In this document: positions 8,448 through 15,850 of the stretch, one piece after another
How positions within the stretch are numbered: the first letter of the stretch is position 1
Layout: each line of letters opens with the position of its first letter
Source: Mesostigma viride
Lineage: Eukaryota > Streptophyta > Mesostigmatophyceae > Mesostigmatales > Mesostigmataceae
Length of the DNA stretch: 31,608 nt
Reading direction: 5' to 3'
NCBI GenBank assembly: GCA_009746045.1
Contig: RPFO01002346.1
Location: 1 to 31,608, forward strand
Notes under the pieces: generated by a model
Databases searched by the model: none
Told to the model about the DNA's origin: nothing
What the model saw: the letters and a program-made list of their open reading frames with translations, nothing else
Made by a program: the position numbers and the translations under genes

Positions 8448-9956
8448 ATGGAATTTAAAGATCTGATTGCTTCCTTAAATATTGATGCCGTGCTTCCAGA
8501 GGCAATTATTATTTGTTCTTCATTATTTATATTGATCATTGATCTAATATTTCAAAGAAGAGCCAATGCTGTATTGCCTTATATGGCAATCTTAGGTTTG
8601 ATTTTAAGTATGCTGAGTTTATTATTCCAATGGAATGGAAAAGAAGTTACAGCTTTTCTTGGCAGTTTTCAAACAGATTCCCTAAGTATAGCATTTCGTT
8701 TGCTTATTGCACTCTCTTCAATGTTATGTGTACTTTTATCTATAGAATATTTAGAAAACTCAAAAAAAACTTTATCAGAGTTTTTAGTTATATTTCTAAC
8801 AGCCACTCTTGGAGCAATGTTACTATGTGGTTCTAACGATATTCTAATGATATTTTTATCATTAGAAACATTAGGATTATGTTCATATATACTTACAGGA
8901 TATATGAAAAAAGATATTCGTTCTAATGAGGCTTCTATCAAATATTTATTAATTGGTGCAGCTAGTTCTTCTATATTACTTTATGGATTTTCTCTATTAT
9001 ATGGACTATCTCATGGTCACATAGAAATTCATGAAATAGCAGCAAATTTGATTAAAGATCAGAATGGTAATTCATTGGCATCTTTAGTAGCACTAGCATT
9101 AATTATTGTAGGAATATCTTTCAAAATAGCTGCAGCTCCCTTTCATCAATGGGCTCCAGATGTGTATGAAGGAGCACCAACTCCTGTCGTAGCTTTTTTA
9201 TCTGTTAGTTCTAAAGCAGCAGGATTAATGTTAGCTACAAGAATAATGACTATTTTATTTCCATACATTATAAACGAGTGGCATAATATCTTTCAAATAT
9301 TAGCTATTTTAAGCATGGCTATTGGTAATATCATTGCTATTAGTCAAACAAATATTAAACGTATGCTAGGATATTCATCAATTGCTCAAGCAGGTTTTTT
9401 ATTAGTAGGATTACTTGCGGGAAATATAAATGGTTATTCTAGTATGTTAGTATACATGTTAATTTACCTATTTATGAATTTAGGAGCTTTTGCATGTGTA
9501 ATTTTATTTAGTTTGAAAACGGGTAGTGATCAAATTAGGGATTATGGAGGTTTATATCTAAAAGATCCTATATTAGCCTTATGTTTAAGTATTTGCTTAT
9601 TGTCGTTAGGTGGTATTCCACCTTTTGGTGGTTTTTTTGGAAAATTATATTTATTTTGGGCTGGCTGGGAAGCTGGATCTTACTTATTAGTTTTTGTAGG
9701 TTTATTAACTAGTGTTATTTCTATTTTTTATTATATAAAAATAATAAAAATGATGATCATCAAAGAATCTCCAGAAGTTTCTTTTGCTATAAAAAATTAT
9801 AGTCAAAAAAGATGGTCTATAAAAGATATCACTCCAATAGAAGTAAGTATTCTTATATGTGTTATAGGAACTACAATTTCTGGAATTTTTGTAAATCCTA
9901 TTATTTCTATTGCTCAACAAACAGTCATAGATAGTTCTTGGTTAATGGCAATATAA
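8448..9956 (+). CDS. ndhB: NDH complex subunit 2 (NdhB), uninterrupted
   Basis: This 502-residue polytopic protein (about 14 helices) is one of the antiporter-like subunits of the chloroplast NDH complex, which feeds electrons from ferredoxin to plastoquinone. Signature stretches are FLGSFQTDSLS, LTATLGAMLLCGSNDILMIFLSLE, GYMKKDIRSNEASIKYLLIGAASSS, AAPFHQWAPDVYEGAPTPVVAFLSV, NIKRMLGYSSIAQAGF and [17 protein letters not shown]. The N-terminus MEFKDLIASLN resembles the cyanobacterial form more than land plant NdhB. Land plant ndhB usually has a group II intron; here the frame is continuous. The right-arm copy has one extra T in the run at 9632-9638 and is frameshifted near residue 397. Confidence 0.99.
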   Translation: MEFKDLIASLNIDAVLPEAIIICSSLFILIIDLIFQRRANAVLPYMAILGLILSMLSLLFQWNGKEVTAFLGSFQTDSLSIAFRLLIALSSMLCVLLSIEYLENSKKTLSEFLVIFLTATLGAMLLCGSNDILMIFLSLETLGLCSYILTGYMKKDIRSNEASIKYLLIGAASSSILLYGFSLLYGLSHGHIEIHEIAANLIKDQNGNSLASLVALALIIVGISFKIAAAPFHQWAPDVYEGAPTPVVAFLSVSSKAAGLMLATRIMTILFPYIINEWHNIFQILAILSMAIGNIIAISQTNIKRMLGYSSIAQAGFLLVGLLAGNINGYSSMLVYMLIYLFMNLGAFACVILFSLKTGSDQIRDYGGLYLKDPILALCLSICLLSLGGIPPFGGFFGKLYLFWAGWEAGSYLLVFVGLLTSVISIFYYIKIIKMMIIKESPEVSFAIKNYSQKRWSIKDITPIEVSILICVIGTTISGIFVNPIISIAQQTVIDSSWLMAI

Positions 9957-10071
9957 CTATAATATAGAATTATTTATTAAAATGAATATATTATTTAATA
10001 TGTTATCTTTAATAATTAGTAACTGATTTTTTTCATGTGGATAAACAGTAAGATGTATAGTAAAAAAATAT

Positions 10072-10103
10072 CGAATCCTTTTCTTGCATAGTAGAAGGAT
10101 TCG
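10072..10103. terminator. Hairpin between ndhB and trnL-CAA
   Basis: A 9-bp stem CGAATCCTT/AAGGATTCG, extendable by a wobble and an A-T pair, lies about 115 bases after the ndhB stop codon. It is a likely 3'-end stabilising hairpin for ndhB. The mirror copy is at 21212-21243. Confidence 0.55.
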
Positions 10104-10140
10104 GTGTATATTTTGCGCATCTGCATTGATTTGATCCATT

Positions 10141-10222
10141 GGGCGTGTGGCGGAATTGGTAGACGCACCACACTCAAAATGTGGCGGCTTCGGCCATGAG
10201 GGTTCGAGTCCCTCCCCGCTCA
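10141..10222 (+). tRNA. trnL-CAA: tRNA-Leu (CAA)
   Basis: An 82-base class II tRNA with D arm GCG..CGC, anticodon loop CTCAAAA giving CAA, variable arm GCGGCTTCGGCCATGA, and T arm GAGGGTTCGAGTCCCTC. The acceptor is imperfect: GGGCGTG against CCCGCTC has a G-U pair at 2:71 and a T/C mismatch at 6:67. The same bases occur in both arms. The identity is clear; the mismatch is noted separately. Confidence 0.93.
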
Positions 10223-10242
10223 TAATTATGCCTTGGTCATAT

Positions 10243-10284
10243 TTTATTCTTTGACATAACTTAATTCAGTTTTCAAAGAATAAA
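10243..10284. terminator. Hairpin between trnL-CAA and psbM
   Basis: A 12-bp perfect stem (TTTATTCTTTGA and complement) with an 18-base loop lies 20 bases after the tRNA. It is possibly a processing or 3'-end signal. The mirror copy is at 21031-21072. Confidence 0.5.
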
Positions 10285-10385
10285 TGAGTTTAAATTTAGA
10301 TTAGATATATGAATGTTTTTTTCATTTAATTTATGAATTTAAAGATTCATAAACACAATTATTTATAATTTGGAATTATCAAATC

Positions 10386-10481
10386 ATGGAAACAAATATT
10401 CTTGCATTAATGGCTACAGCTTTATTTATTATTATTCCAACTGCTTTTTTAATTATTCTTTATGCTCAAACTAATAAATAA
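10386..10481 (+). CDS. psbM: Photosystem II protein M
   Basis: A 31-residue single-helix protein located at the PSII dimer interface. [31 protein letters not shown] matches PsbM through the conserved LA-x-ATALF-x-x-PTAFL pattern; it is a few residues shorter than the usual 33-36. No Shine-Dalgarno is visible. A very long perfect palindrome begins nine bases after its stop codon. The mirror copy is identical. Confidence 0.95.
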   Translation: METNILALMATALFIIIPTAFLIILYAQTNK

Positions 10482-10490
10482 AGAACATGC

Positions 10491-10566
10491 TTATGTTCTG
10501 TTGTAGTTAAGTATTTAGTCTTTCCAATATTGGAAAGACTAAATACTTAACTACAACAGAACATAA
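10491..10566. terminator. 76-base perfect palindrome after psbM
   Basis: Two perfectly complementary 38-base arms meet with no spacer (centre between 10528 and 10529, AAT|ATT). The arm contains TTAAGTATTTAGTCTTTCC. Transcribed, it would form an exceptionally long hairpin directly after psbM. It may protect the psbM mRNA 3' end; the length and perfection are unusual. The mirror copy is at 20749-20824. Confidence 0.85.
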
Positions 10567-10676
10567 TGGTCAATGTAGTTATGTTAATATCTATCAATTC
10601 AAATTCATATTTATCAAACCTTGTACTTAAAATATGATAAAAAATAATATTTTTCCTTATATTATTTTTTAGAATC

Positions 10677-10759
10677 GCCTTCGTGGTGAAATTTGGTATA
10701 CACGCATTGTTGAGAACGATGTGCCGAAAGGCTTACCGGTTCAAATCCGGTCGAAGGTA
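10677..10759 (+). tRNA. trnL-GAG: tRNA-Leu (GAG)
   Basis: An 83-base class II tRNA with acceptor GCCTTCG/CGAAGGT and discriminator A. The anticodon stem-loop CATTG-TTGAGAA-CGATG gives GAG. The variable arm is TGCCGAAAGGCTT and the T arm is ACCGGTTCAAATCCGGT. This isoacceptor is absent from most land plant plastids (they use UAG, UAA and CAA) but known in several green algal lineages. Confidence 0.93.
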
Positions 10760-10954
10760 AGATATTTAGTACTTAAAAAATATCTTTTTTTTTTGTAGAA
10801 AAAATAAATAACATGTAATCTTGTAAAAACAAAATATATCAATTGCTATTATTATTATTAATAAATTTCTTAATTTTCATAATATTTTTATAAAATTTAC
10901 TTGCATTTTCAAAGGATAAAAACAGTGATAAAATAAAAAAAAAACAATTTAAAT

Positions 10955-11467
10955 ATGATTAATATTGAATTTGGTCCCAGTACTATCTTAGGAATAGCAG
11001 TAGTGTGCGGAGGCATTCTCTTATATATAACTAGAACGATCAAACCTGAAATTTCTAGAGATCATGATATTTTTTTTTCTTCAGTTGCTCTGTTAATTGG
11101 AGGAATCCTTATTTTTCAAGGATGGCGACTAGACCCTATTTTACTTTTTGGACAAATGTTGTCCACTGGCACTGCACTTTGTTTTATTATAGAAAGTTTA
11201 AAATTAAGAGTTCCTAAAGAAAACAATAAGTCACTATTTTCCACACAAAACAAAAATAATAGTAATAATCGTATAATTAAATTTCAACCACCATCTAAAT
11301 ACGACATTAATTTGAATCAAAGAGGAAAAAAAGAAAAGAAAAACAATAATTTTCAATTGAAAGAAAATTCTAAATATACAAAAGATTCTTTAGTTCCATC
11401 AAATTGGAATGATATAAACATATCTTCTATTGATTATGAAAAACCTATAGATTATCAAAAGAAATAA
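10955..11467 (+). CDS. ycf66: Ycf66 protein
   Basis: A 170-residue protein. The N-terminal 90 residues carry three hydrophobic segments (about 7-25, 40-56, 65-85) and match the Ycf66 family of cyanobacteria, charophyte algae, liverworts, mosses and some ferns: MINIEFGPSTILGIAVVCGG, RDHDIFFSSVALLIGGILIFQGWRLDPILL. The rest (about 95-170) is a polar, Asn/Lys-rich tail with no recognisable domain, typical of plastid low-complexity extensions. The function is unknown. No Shine-Dalgarno is visible. A hairpin lies about 80 bases downstream. Confidence 0.95.
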   Translation: MINIEFGPSTILGIAVVCGGILLYITRTIKPEISRDHDIFFSSVALLIGGILIFQGWRLDPILLFGQMLSTGTALCFIIESLKLRVPKENNKSLFSTQNKNNSNNRIIKFQPPSKYDINLNQRGKKEKKNNNFQLKENSKYTKDSLVPSNWNDINISSIDYEKPIDYQKK

Positions 11468-11864
11468 ATACAACTAATTTTCATGATCAATTCAAACGAT
11501 ATTTATGACTATTTATATAAATTACATAATATTCAAATATGGATGCTTTTTTTCCACACAAGTATAAAAATGTGTGGAAAAATTCTCAAAATATAAACCT
11601 CACATATATTGTATTGTTAAAATAAATTGAAAATTGATTGATCGAGATCTTAAAAAAGAATAAGCAACAAACATATGGAGAATTTATTTAAATAAATTTC
11701 ATTTATTTATGCATATAAAATTTACTATCAATTAATAAAATGGTAATAAATGTAAATTATTATTTTTATAACTTTCAAAACCTAAAAACATATAATTTTA
11801 TATTAATCAATTTAAAAAACTAGACTAATTTGTTAATGAATGTTATATTTGTATAAAAAAGTAT
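11468..11864. other. Spacer ycf66 to trnH
   Basis: About 400 bases of A/T-rich sequence. Apart from the hairpin at 11549-11582 it holds no recognisable gene. Short repeats of ATTTATTTAAATAAATTT (around 11681-11708) form a second possible A/T-only hairpin. Confidence 0.6.
11549..11582. terminator. Hairpin after ycf66
   Basis: A 12-bp stem TTTTTCCACACA/TGTGTGGAAAAA with a 10-base loop lies about 80 bases beyond the ycf66 stop codon. It probably marks the transcript 3' end. The mirror copy is at 19733-19766. Confidence 0.65.
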
Positions 11865-11938
11865 GGCGGGCGTGGCCAAGTGGTAAGGCAAAGGATTGTG
11901 ACTCCTTTATTCGCGGGTTCGAACCCCGTCGTTCGCCC
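11865..11938 (+). tRNA. trnH-GUG: tRNA-His (GUG)
   Basis: A 74-base tRNA with the encoded extra 5' G (position -1) facing discriminator C, a hallmark of tRNA-His. The anticodon loop TTGTGAC gives GUG. The T arm has GGTTCGAACCC. The acceptor GGCGGGCG/CGTTCGCC includes two adjacent G-U pairs. It lies upstream of ndhC. Confidence 0.95.
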
Positions 11939-11967
11939 TTTCTTTATAAAAAATTTTTTGTAAATTG

Positions 11968-12034
11968 ATAAATTTGAAAAATACTAATAGTTATAAAAAT
12001 CATCATTATAACTATTAGTATTTTTCAAATTTAT
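11968..12034. repeat. Long inverted repeat after trnH
   Basis: Two perfect 29-base arms (ATAAATTTGAAAAATACTAA... and complement) flank a 9-base loop. They start 30 bases after trnH and end about 140 bases before ndhC. The structure could be a transcript end or processing element. The mirror copy is at 19281-19347. Confidence 0.8.
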
Positions 12035-12174
12035 TAGTTTATTAGATTGTGTTTCATACTATAGTCAAGTAAATTCTTATTATATAATGGCCTTTTTTGT
12101 AAGCTAGTTGTACAATTTAATCAAATAAAAAAATTATTTTTTATTCTATAAAAAATATGATTGGATAAAATAAT

Positions 12175-12537
12175 ATGTTTATTCTTGAAGGATATGATTC
12201 ATTTGTTGTATTTTTTATCGTTGCTTGCTTAGTACCCATATTAGCACTTTCCGGTTCCAAATTAATTAGACCAAAATTAAGCGGAATTGAGAAAAAAATG
12301 ACTTATGAATCAGGAATTGAACCAATGGGTGAAGCTTGGGTCCAATTCAACATACGTTATTATATGTTTGCTTTAATTTTTGTAATTTTTGATGTAGAAA
12401 CTTTATTTTTATATCCGTGGGCCATTGTATTTAAAGACTTAGGAATAACAGCTTTTCTAGAAACTTTGATTTTTTTATCTATTTTAATTATAGGCTTAGT
12501 ATACGCTTGGCGAAAAGGAGCTTTAGAATGGTCATAA
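12175..12537 (+). CDS. ndhC: NDH complex subunit 3 (NdhC)
   Basis: This 120-residue membrane protein has three helices (about 8-28, 62-82, 89-110). The conserved core includes [40 protein letters not shown], characteristic of NdhC/NuoA, which lies beside the quinone channel of the NDH complex. Length is exactly typical. It is the first gene of ndhC-ndhK-ndhJ, with ndhK starting inside its last codons. Confidence 0.99.
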   Translation: MFILEGYDSFVVFFIVACLVPILALSGSKLIRPKLSGIEKKMTYESGIEPMGEAWVQFNIRYYMFALIFVIFDVETLFLYPWAIVFKDLGITAFLETLIFLSILIIGLVYAWRKGALEWS

Positions 12538-13271
12538 AATCTGTAGGAATAGAATCAGACAAAAATAGTGATACTAATGAAAGACTAATTAATTACAATA
12601 TAGAAAAACCTCAAGTTACACAAAATGTATCTAATCAATTGATATTAACAACACTTAACGATTTATATAACTGGGCTAGGCTTTCAAGTCTATGGCCTTT
12701 ATTATATGGTACAAGTTGTTGTTTTATTGAATTTGCATGTTTATTAGGATCTAGATTTGATTTTGATCGTTTTGGTCTTGTGCCTAGATGTAGTCCAAGA
12801 CAAGCTGATTTAATTATTACAGCTGGAACTGTTACTATGAAAATGGCTCCTTCTTTAGTAAGACTTTATGAACAAATGCCAGAACCTAAATATGTTATTG
12901 CAATGGGCGCATGTACAATTACTGGTGGTATGTTTAGTACAGATTCATATAGTACTGTAAGAGGAGTAGATAAATTAATACCTGTAGATGTTTATTTACC
13001 AGGTTGTCCTCCAAAACCAGAAGCTATAATAGATGCAGTAATCAAATTACGCAAAAAAGTAGCTCAAGAAAATTTAGTAGAAAGAGGTAAACTAGCACAA
13101 ACACATCGCTATCATAGTATTAAACATGAACTAACATTATCCTCTCCTGTATATACAGGTAAGTACTTAAATAGTTCTGCACGTCAAACTCCACCTAGAA
13201 GTCTTTCCGAAGCAACTGGAGTCCCTGTAAATTTAATTTTTGAAATGACTAAAAAGAATGCAATTAAATAA
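12528..13271 (+). CDS. ndhK: NDH complex subunit K, 4Fe-4S protein (NdhK)
   Basis: This 247-residue protein carries the terminal N2-type iron-sulfur cluster. The ligands are visible as Cys64-Cys65 ([10 protein letters not shown]), Cys129 (MGACT) and Cys160 (LPGCPPKPE). I place the start at 12528 because AAAGGAG at 12514-12520 sits seven bases before this ATG. An earlier ATG at 12507 would add seven residues and lacks such a site. The chosen start overlaps the end of ndhC by ten bases, the usual plastid arrangement and a hint of translational coupling. The C-terminus has an extra tail after the ferredoxin-binding core, common in plastids. It overlaps ndhJ at its 3' end. Confidence 0.97.
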   Translation: MVIKSVGIESDKNSDTNERLINYNIEKPQVTQNVSNQLILTTLNDLYNWARLSSLWPLLYGTSCCFIEFACLLGSRFDFDRFGLVPRCSPRQADLIITAGTVTMKMAPSLVRLYEQMPEPKYVIAMGACTITGGMFSTDSYSTVRGVDKLIPVDVYLPGCPPKPEAIIDAVIKLRKKVAQENLVERGKLAQTHRYHSIKHELTLSSPVYTGKYLNSSARQTPPRSLSEATGVPVNLIFEMTKKNAIK

Positions 13272-13803
13272 TGATGCTATGGCACAATTAGAAAATAATT
13301 CTACACTATTAGTTAGAGAAAATGAATTAAAAGGTTTAGTAAGCAATTGGCTTATCGAAATGAAATTAATGCATAGACCTTTAGGTTTTGATTACCAAGG
13401 TGTAGAAACTTTAGAAGTAAAAGCTCAAAATTTAACATCTGTCGCGATTGCTTTATATGCATATGGATTTAATTATCTTAGATCTCAATGTGCATATGAT
13501 GTATCACCAGGAGGAGATTTAGCTAGTGTATATCATTTAACAAAAGTAGATGATAATGCAGACCAACCTCAAGAAGTATGTATTAAAGTTTTTGTTCCTA
13601 GAACTAAACCAATAATACCTTCAGTATTTTGGATATGGAAAACAGCAGATTTTCAAGAAAGAGAATCTTATGATATGTTTGGTATTTATTATGAAGGTCA
13701 TCCTCATTTGAAACGTATTTTAATGCCAGAACATTGGATAGGTTGGCCATTGCGTAAAGATTATATTACGCCTGATTTTTATGAATTACAAGATGCATAT
13801 TAA
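13258..13803 (+). CDS. ndhJ: NDH complex subunit J (NdhJ)
   Basis: This 181-residue protein is the NuoC-like 30-kDa subunit in the stroma-exposed arm of chloroplast NDH. Signature segments are [24 protein letters not shown], the complex I 30-kDa motif [27 protein letters not shown] (134-160) and GWPLRKDY. The first ATG overlaps the end of ndhK by 14 bases. A second in-frame ATG at 13279, just after the ndhK stop codon, would give 174 residues and is also possible. Neither has a strong ribosome-binding site. Confidence 0.97.
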   Translation: MQLNNDAMAQLENNSTLLVRENELKGLVSNWLIEMKLMHRPLGFDYQGVETLEVKAQNLTSVAIALYAYGFNYLRSQCAYDVSPGGDLASVYHLTKVDDNADQPQEVCIKVFVPRTKPIIPSVFWIWKTADFQERESYDMFGIYYEGHPHLKRILMPEHWIGWPLRKDYITPDFYELQDAY

Positions 13804-14512
13804 TATGTCAAATGTAGTTTGATTGACAAAATTTTTTTTTAAATACGAAAAATAAATACTAAAATATTTAATAAAATTTTTTCTTATAAGCATCTTTGAA
13901 AGAGAAAAAAATATTTTTTCTGACTACTCTTCATACAATATCAAAACTTGAATATAAATTTTAAGCAAAAAAAAATAGTTTTTATAAAAATTTTATTTGA
14001 ATAAAAAATTAAAATTTTTTTAATTTTCTATTTTTTAATCATTGTTACATGCGTTTTATCAGTTTTAAAATCAAATTAAAATGTTTTTTTGGTATATCTT
14101 CAATTAAATAAAAAAAGTATAACAAGAAAACATTTTAAAGTTGAGGAAGATAGTTAATAATCAATACATATTATTACTATTATTTAAAAATAGTAAACTT
14201 TATTTCTTCGTTCATTAGAGGAATATATCTTTTGAAATTTATAAACAGATCTACTATAATATCTTTTTTTCATTGACTCTATTAAGTTAAAAGGGAATAA
14301 GCATTTTTTGTTTAGGGAAGTCTGTCAAAAACTAAGTTCAGTATTCTCGATTTGTATTCTTCTTTCTATTTAATAGAGTCTTTTTTGTGGAATTTATTTT
14401 TGTAGTTTTTAAAATTTTTATTGAATCTACAATGACTTTTCTTTAAATAATTTATAAAGATAAGTTTTCAATTCATAATTATATTTATTATGTAATTAAT
14501 TTCTTAATATTT
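13804..14512. other. Long spacer between ndhJ and the secG-like gene
   Basis: About 710 bases between convergent genes. It is A/T-rich with several long A and T runs. The only structure seen is a long-range stem around 14275-14380 followed by six T residues. No tRNA or coding region is recognised on either strand. Confidence 0.6.
14275..14380 (+). terminator. Long-loop stem with T-run downstream of ndhJ
   Basis: GACTCTATTAAGT pairs with ATTTAATAGAGTC (13 pairs with one G-U) across an 80-base loop. Six T residues follow immediately, like an intrinsic terminator. The loop has further short complementary segments (GAATA/TATTC), so a small structured RNA is also possible. The mirror copy is at 16935-17040. 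Confidence 0.35.
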
Positions 14513-14728
14513 TTATAAAGTAATAAATAAAGCACAATGACTACTTAAAAATAATATAATTGAAATCCACTTAATGATAGACAAAGTAGATATATTTTCT
14601 TGCCAATTAAGCAAAATTTTTTTATTTTTCATTATTTTTGAAAACGTATCAACTTTCGGAAGCATTATAAAAACTATAGTTAAAAGCGAAGATATTAAAC
14701 GTACACTATTAATAATAATAGGACTCAT
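14513..14728 (-). CDS. Small two-helix membrane protein, possibly SecG (Ycf47)
   Basis: This 71-residue protein has hydrophobic helices at about 6-24 (SVRLISSLLTIVFIMLP) and 52-70 (IIKWISIILFLSSHCALFI), joined by a basic loop with KVDTFSKIMKNKK. Size and topology, including a K after the first helix and an S-T-L-x-x-I-K-W entry to the second, resemble SecG/Ycf47, the accessory subunit of the thylakoid Sec translocase. The glycine-rich loop typical of SecG is missing, so the assignment is weak. It lies between ndhJ and trnF, which are neighbours in land plants. The identical copy is at 16587-16802. Confidence 0.4.
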   Translation of the reverse strand: MSPIIINSVRLISSLLTIVFIMLPKVDTFSKIMKNKKILLNWQENISTLSIIKWISIILFLSSHCALFITL

Positions 14729-15183
14729 AGTTATTTTTTTTAGTAAATAAAAAGTAGATTTAATATAATTAGGTTCTTATTTAAGAAAATTTATACATAG
14801 AATTATAAACAAAAGATTCCAAAAAAGAATTTAGTTTCTTGCTTTGCGAATTTCAAATTGTGCTTGGATTTGATTTTTCCCCGATAGCACATCAATTTTC
14901 TTTGTTAAATAATTAATATTTTTCCTTGTAAATTAATTAGTATTAATTTTTTTTCAGAAATGAAATCAAGAGAGCTTTTCCGATAAAAATTCTTTTGCTC
15001 GAAAAAAAACAAAAAACATATAATGGGGTTAATCGGCATAAGTGCACTTTGTTTTTATTCACCAATTTTTATCCTGACTGTGTATGGTTTTTGGTTCTAA
15101 GGTTCGACTGTACTAATTGTCATGGGTATATTTAGTAGAGAAGAGGCTTATTTTTCTGGAATATTAAAAATTTCTATTTGTAC

Positions 15184-15336
15184 CTATCTGGCCAAAGGGA
15201 CAAAATTTTGATAAATAGTCTGCAATTGGTCGACGTCATCCATGGCATAGGTAGCGAAAAGAACTGGATCCTTTTCTAAAGCTATTCTCATACATCTTTT
15301 AAAAGCATCTAATTCATTTTTGCGTTTTAAAGGCAC
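15184..15336 (-). pseudogene. Unidentified reading frame fragment near trnF
   Basis: Fifty codons from a GTG to TAG; the frame is open 14 codons further upstream but contains no ATG near the start. The peptide is soluble and helix-prone, with KNELDAFKRCMRIALEKDP then VLFATYAMDDVDQLQTIYQ and PLAR at the end. Third positions carry several G or C (TTC, ACC, GCC, GAC, GTC, TTG, CAG), unlike neighbouring plastid genes. I do not recognise the family. It may be the C-terminal remnant of a gene disrupted upstream, where a 25-base tandem repeat lies. The mirror is at 15979-16131. Confidence 0.35.
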
Positions 15337-15377
15337 GCATGAAATAATACTTTGTTTTTGAAAATATCTTGTCTTTC

Positions 15378-15427
15378 AATTTTTATAGAAGAAATATAGT
15401 GAAATTTTTATAGAAGAAATATAGTGA
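15378..15427. repeat. Tandem duplication, 2 x 25 bases
   Basis: Two perfect copies of a 25-base unit starting AATTTTTATAGAAGAAATAT (15378-15402 and 15403-15427) lie just upstream, in minus-strand sense, of the unidentified reading frame and downstream of trnF. The unit length is not a multiple of three. The mirror copy is at 15888-15937. Confidence 0.9.
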
Positions 15428-15464
15428 ATAATAAAAATATTATTTTTATTAAATAGAAATAATT

Positions 15465-15495
15465 TGCCAGGAACCAGGTTTGAACTGGTGACACG

Positions 15496-15532
<37 letters not shown>

Positions 15533-15537
15533 CCGGC
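15465..15537 (-). tRNA. trnF-GAA: tRNA-Phe (GAA)
   Basis: A 73-base cloverleaf on the minus strand. The acceptor GCCGGGA pairs with TCCTGGC (one G-U), discriminator A. The anticodon loop CTGAAAA gives GAA. The D arm contains GCTCAGTTGGTAGAGC. It converges with the ndhC-K-J operon, as in land plants, and is the innermost gene of the palindrome. Confidence 0.97.
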
Positions 15538-15626
15538 TGTACATAATAAGAATAACAGATATATATTTATTCTGACAACCCTATATTACAAATATTTTCA
15601 AATATTATTAAATAATTTTTAACGAT

Positions 15627-15688
15627 GATTTTTTTATATTCTAAAATTCATAAAGATATTATAATACATAATTTATTAAAAAAAAATG
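15627..15688. other. Central spacer of the palindrome (turning point)
   Basis: This 62-base A/T-rich spacer separates the two arms. The perfect arms stop at the hexamer AACGAT (15621-15626) and its complement ATCGTT (15689-15694). The next pair is a G/G mismatch (15627/15688), after which an A and a T-run again face an A-run and T for about 8 more pairs. The real unpaired loop is therefore about 45 bases. No gene is seen in it. A short imperfect stem next to perfect symmetry is what fold-back priming would leave. Confidence 0.85.
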
Positions 15689-15777
15689 ATCGTTAAAAAT
15701 TATTTAATAATATTTGAAAATATTTGTAATATAGGGTTGTCAGAATAAATATATATCTGTTATTCTTATTATGTACA

Positions 15778-15782
15778 GCCGG

Positions 15783-15819
<37 letters not shown>

Positions 15820-15850
15820 CGTGTCACCAGTTCAAACCTGGTTCCTGGCA
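15778..15850 (+). tRNA. trnF-GAA: tRNA-Phe (GAA), right-arm copy
   Basis: An exact mirror of the copy at 15465-15537, identical in sequence. The two trnF copies face away from each other across the 62-base centre. Confidence 0.97.

Larger units (their letters stand above)
14729..15464. other. Unassigned region between secG-like and trnF, possible decayed gene
   Basis: About 735 bases. Parts of it (14840-14900 and 15020-15360) are richer in G/C than other spacers. On the minus strand an open stretch encodes 50 residues from a GTG (listed separately). Another open piece near 14830-14930 ends in QIQAQFEIRKARN. On the plus strand a 25-codon hydrophobic frame runs 15023-15100. None is recognised. 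Together they may be remains of one interrupted gene. Confidence 0.4.

Noticed and set aside
8630-8941. Open frames of 68 and 90 codons inside ndhB
   Set aside because: They are shadows of ndhB in other frames.
9957-10223. 88-codon minus-strand open frame starting MSGEGLEPS
   Set aside because: It is the antisense reading of trnL-CAA plus spacer; a familiar tRNA-derived false frame.
13804-14512. Plastid rnpB, ssrA (tmRNA) or ffs (SRP RNA) in the ndhJ spacer
   Set aside because: Short resemblances such as AGGGAAGTCTGTC were seen, but the conserved cores and pairings of these RNAs are missing.
15023-15100. 25-codon hydrophobic frame as a small cytochrome b6f or photosystem gene
   Set aside because: It does not match petN, petL, petG, psaM, psbI, psbT or psb30, and has no ribosome-binding site.
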